Of a stretch of DNA of 64,000 nt, positions 63,901 through 64,000 are shown piece by piece. Source of the DNA: Clostridiaceae bacterium (GTDB taxonomy: Bacteria > Bacillota > Clostridia > Oscillospirales > Acutalibacteraceae); NCBI GenBank assembly GCA_016288315.1, contig JAEEYU010000055.1, forward strand, positions 1 through 64,000. The letters are read 5' to 3'. Made by a program: the position numbers and the translations under genes. Within the stretch, counting starts at the first letter, position 1. Each line of letters opens with the position of its first letter. The notes beneath the pieces were generated by a model, which worked only from the letters and a program-made list of their open reading frames with translations, did no database searches and was not told the DNA's origin.

Positions 63901-63999
63901 TAGAGAATATTGCGGATAAGCGCTTCGGGAGAGGGGATGTTCACATCGCCGTTTTCATAACAGCTTCCGGCAGGGCACCATCTTCCTTCATCAACATAT
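60948..63999 (-). CDS. GH38 alpha-mannosidase (third of three), 5' partial
   Basis: The frame continues beyond the right window edge: upstream of the GTG at 63944 it still encodes YVDEGRWCPAGSCYENGD, the conserved GRW region of GH38, so the start is outside. The visible 1017 residues contain DIYLPDCFGFGAALP with the candidate nucleophile Asp, YHGAGDRGGAPSE, HQFHDDITGTSI and the full C-terminal beta domains. The N-terminal zinc HxD motif is not in view. LPDCFGFG and the GAGDRGG loop differ clearly from the two other GH38 proteins, so it belongs to a separate subfamily and probably has another linkage or substrate preference. Confidence 0.9.
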   Translation of the reverse strand, partial: YVDEGRWCPAGSCYENGDVNIPSPEALIRNILYGTNYFKDRFGKTSNDIYLPDCFGFGAALPSAAAHCGLKGFVTGKLTWGSANGVPFDLGKWFGNDGSFIYAALDPGDYVQALPCVRENKDCTKKLESNIEKYSLPWTYIYHGAGDRGGAPSEISVRNLCDDIKKNNENDTKVVSVSSSQIFEDLNNLPDEQKANLPEWHGELLMTEHGAGSYTSRAIGKRWNRRNEQLAAAAERSAVTALWLRDYPYPRKTFERAWKRVIEHQFHDDITGTSIMECYKNNWNDYAVSMNVFADEYTEAQAAVCEITDTSFCKGVAVAVSNPLQWERKESVKATVDWKHENKFAKVFDNDGNEVFSQVVNCKNGKMQIVFSAVVSPFGISIYDIRPSDENCALDSSLSLKENTFENRFIKVSINANGDISHIIDKSTGIDALSSPVRFAMIDNEAYTYWPAWEVKYKDITRPVREFPKIKEIKVIENGPSRIAFRITKTAGDSEFTQIISLDESAKYVRVYNEIDWRSPATLLKAVFNTRAKNPVAKYDIGLGSISRGNNTEKMYEVPAQNFADITDVSGNFGVSVFSDSKQGWDKPADSLLRLTCIHTPKGSFRWECSQHLMDFGLNRFSFGIYPHKGDCKNRSVQYADEFNQPLAVFETDAHKGALSSGFSFAQISDNNVVLRALKLAEKDDKIIVRFNKTDGENKTGVRFKIGCGIKSAIEINGIEEQTGDAVIENGELVFDIGANGLKSFALTLIPFENKNVYESKPIELPYNTKIITENGKGADAGTPDGISIPYEITPENVLSGGALFRINKDGNNAVFCENRAKVLPDGSKRLHLLVLCTAQSKIKVVFDGVYAEKQIQPSRDTIGAWDLYALGETGFVKKRNIAFEATHTHNAEGDLVNEKLYLYKCTFVVPETAVSFILLQTPDVYILSASADSESHKFTPACDLFDSLEKRECTFRPSAKQKHMASPLIAEKIVYKKIPPETSWYVYGEKEARGRQITDVFCKKRAGLIAKFSKK

Positions 64000-64000
64000 T

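Overview
The window reads as chromosomal DNA of a strictly anaerobic, low-to-mid GC Gram-positive bacterium, most likely a gut member of class Clostridia (Oscillospirales/Ruminococcaceae-like). Grounds: the cell-division neighbourhood is ordered as in Firmicutes (flippase, MazG, HU, RqcP, DivIC, S1 protein); there are a LytR-CpsA-Psr protein, an Rrf2 regulator, a long-form HPF, a HemZ-type radical SAM protein, an oxygen-sensitive class I fumarase subunit and a glycyl radical enzyme; and secreted proteins carry Ig-like and InlB-type repeats typical of gut Clostridia. Recognisable promoters follow one grammar, TTGaaa-like box, nearly always a 17-bp spacer, then TAaaAT. No tRNA, transposase or CRISPR array was seen.

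Layout. 1-9.2 kb: housekeeping (hemZ, nucleoside kinase, flippase, mazG, HU, rqcP, divIC, S1 protein, fumarase alpha subunit, hpf, RNA methyltransferase). 9.2-17.7 kb: lipid kinase, a large secreted papain-like protease, rhamnulose-1-phosphate aldolase, an alpha/beta hydrolase, a FAD dehydrogenase and a phosphoesterase. 17.8-22.2 kb (minus): a winged-helix/replication-type protein with internal 15-bp repeats, and a glycerol-3-phosphate-dehydrogenase-like operon. 22.3-31.5 kb: divergent sugar operons, one with a dehydrogenase and two TIM-barrel isomerases, the other with a Gfo/Idh/MocA oxidoreductase, NagB, a GH38 alpha-mannosidase and a glycerate kinase.

31.6-35.6 kb: AAA+ ATPase with an unrecognised N-terminal half, a secreted phosphoesterase, a small strongly promoted protein and an Rrf2 regulator. 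35.6-38.3 kb: a sulfur-assimilation operon (metY-cysK) behind a structured leader that encodes a cysteine-rich peptide and ends in an attenuator. 38.3-42.7 kb: a second papain-like protein lacking the usual catalytic Asn, then a Sel1 / J-domain / HIRAN trio. 42.7-48.4 kb: a second GH38, an esterase, a HAD phosphatase and an aldose epimerase. 48.4-55.7 kb (minus): an operon of LCP protein, radical SAM activase, glycyl radical enzyme, FGGY kinase and GH51 arabinofuranosidase. 55.8-60.9 kb: RNase P RNA, recD2, comF, mreB, glycerophosphodiesterase. 60.9 kb to the end: a third GH38, cut by the window edge.

The metabolic theme is glycan and sugar-acid salvage: three GH38 enzymes, GH51, NagB, RhaD, glycerate kinase, epimerases and a glycyl radical enzyme of unknown substrate. 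The most promising undescribed items are the cysteine-peptide leader upstream of metY-cysK, the glycyl radical enzyme operon, and the Sel1/J-domain/HIRAN operon.
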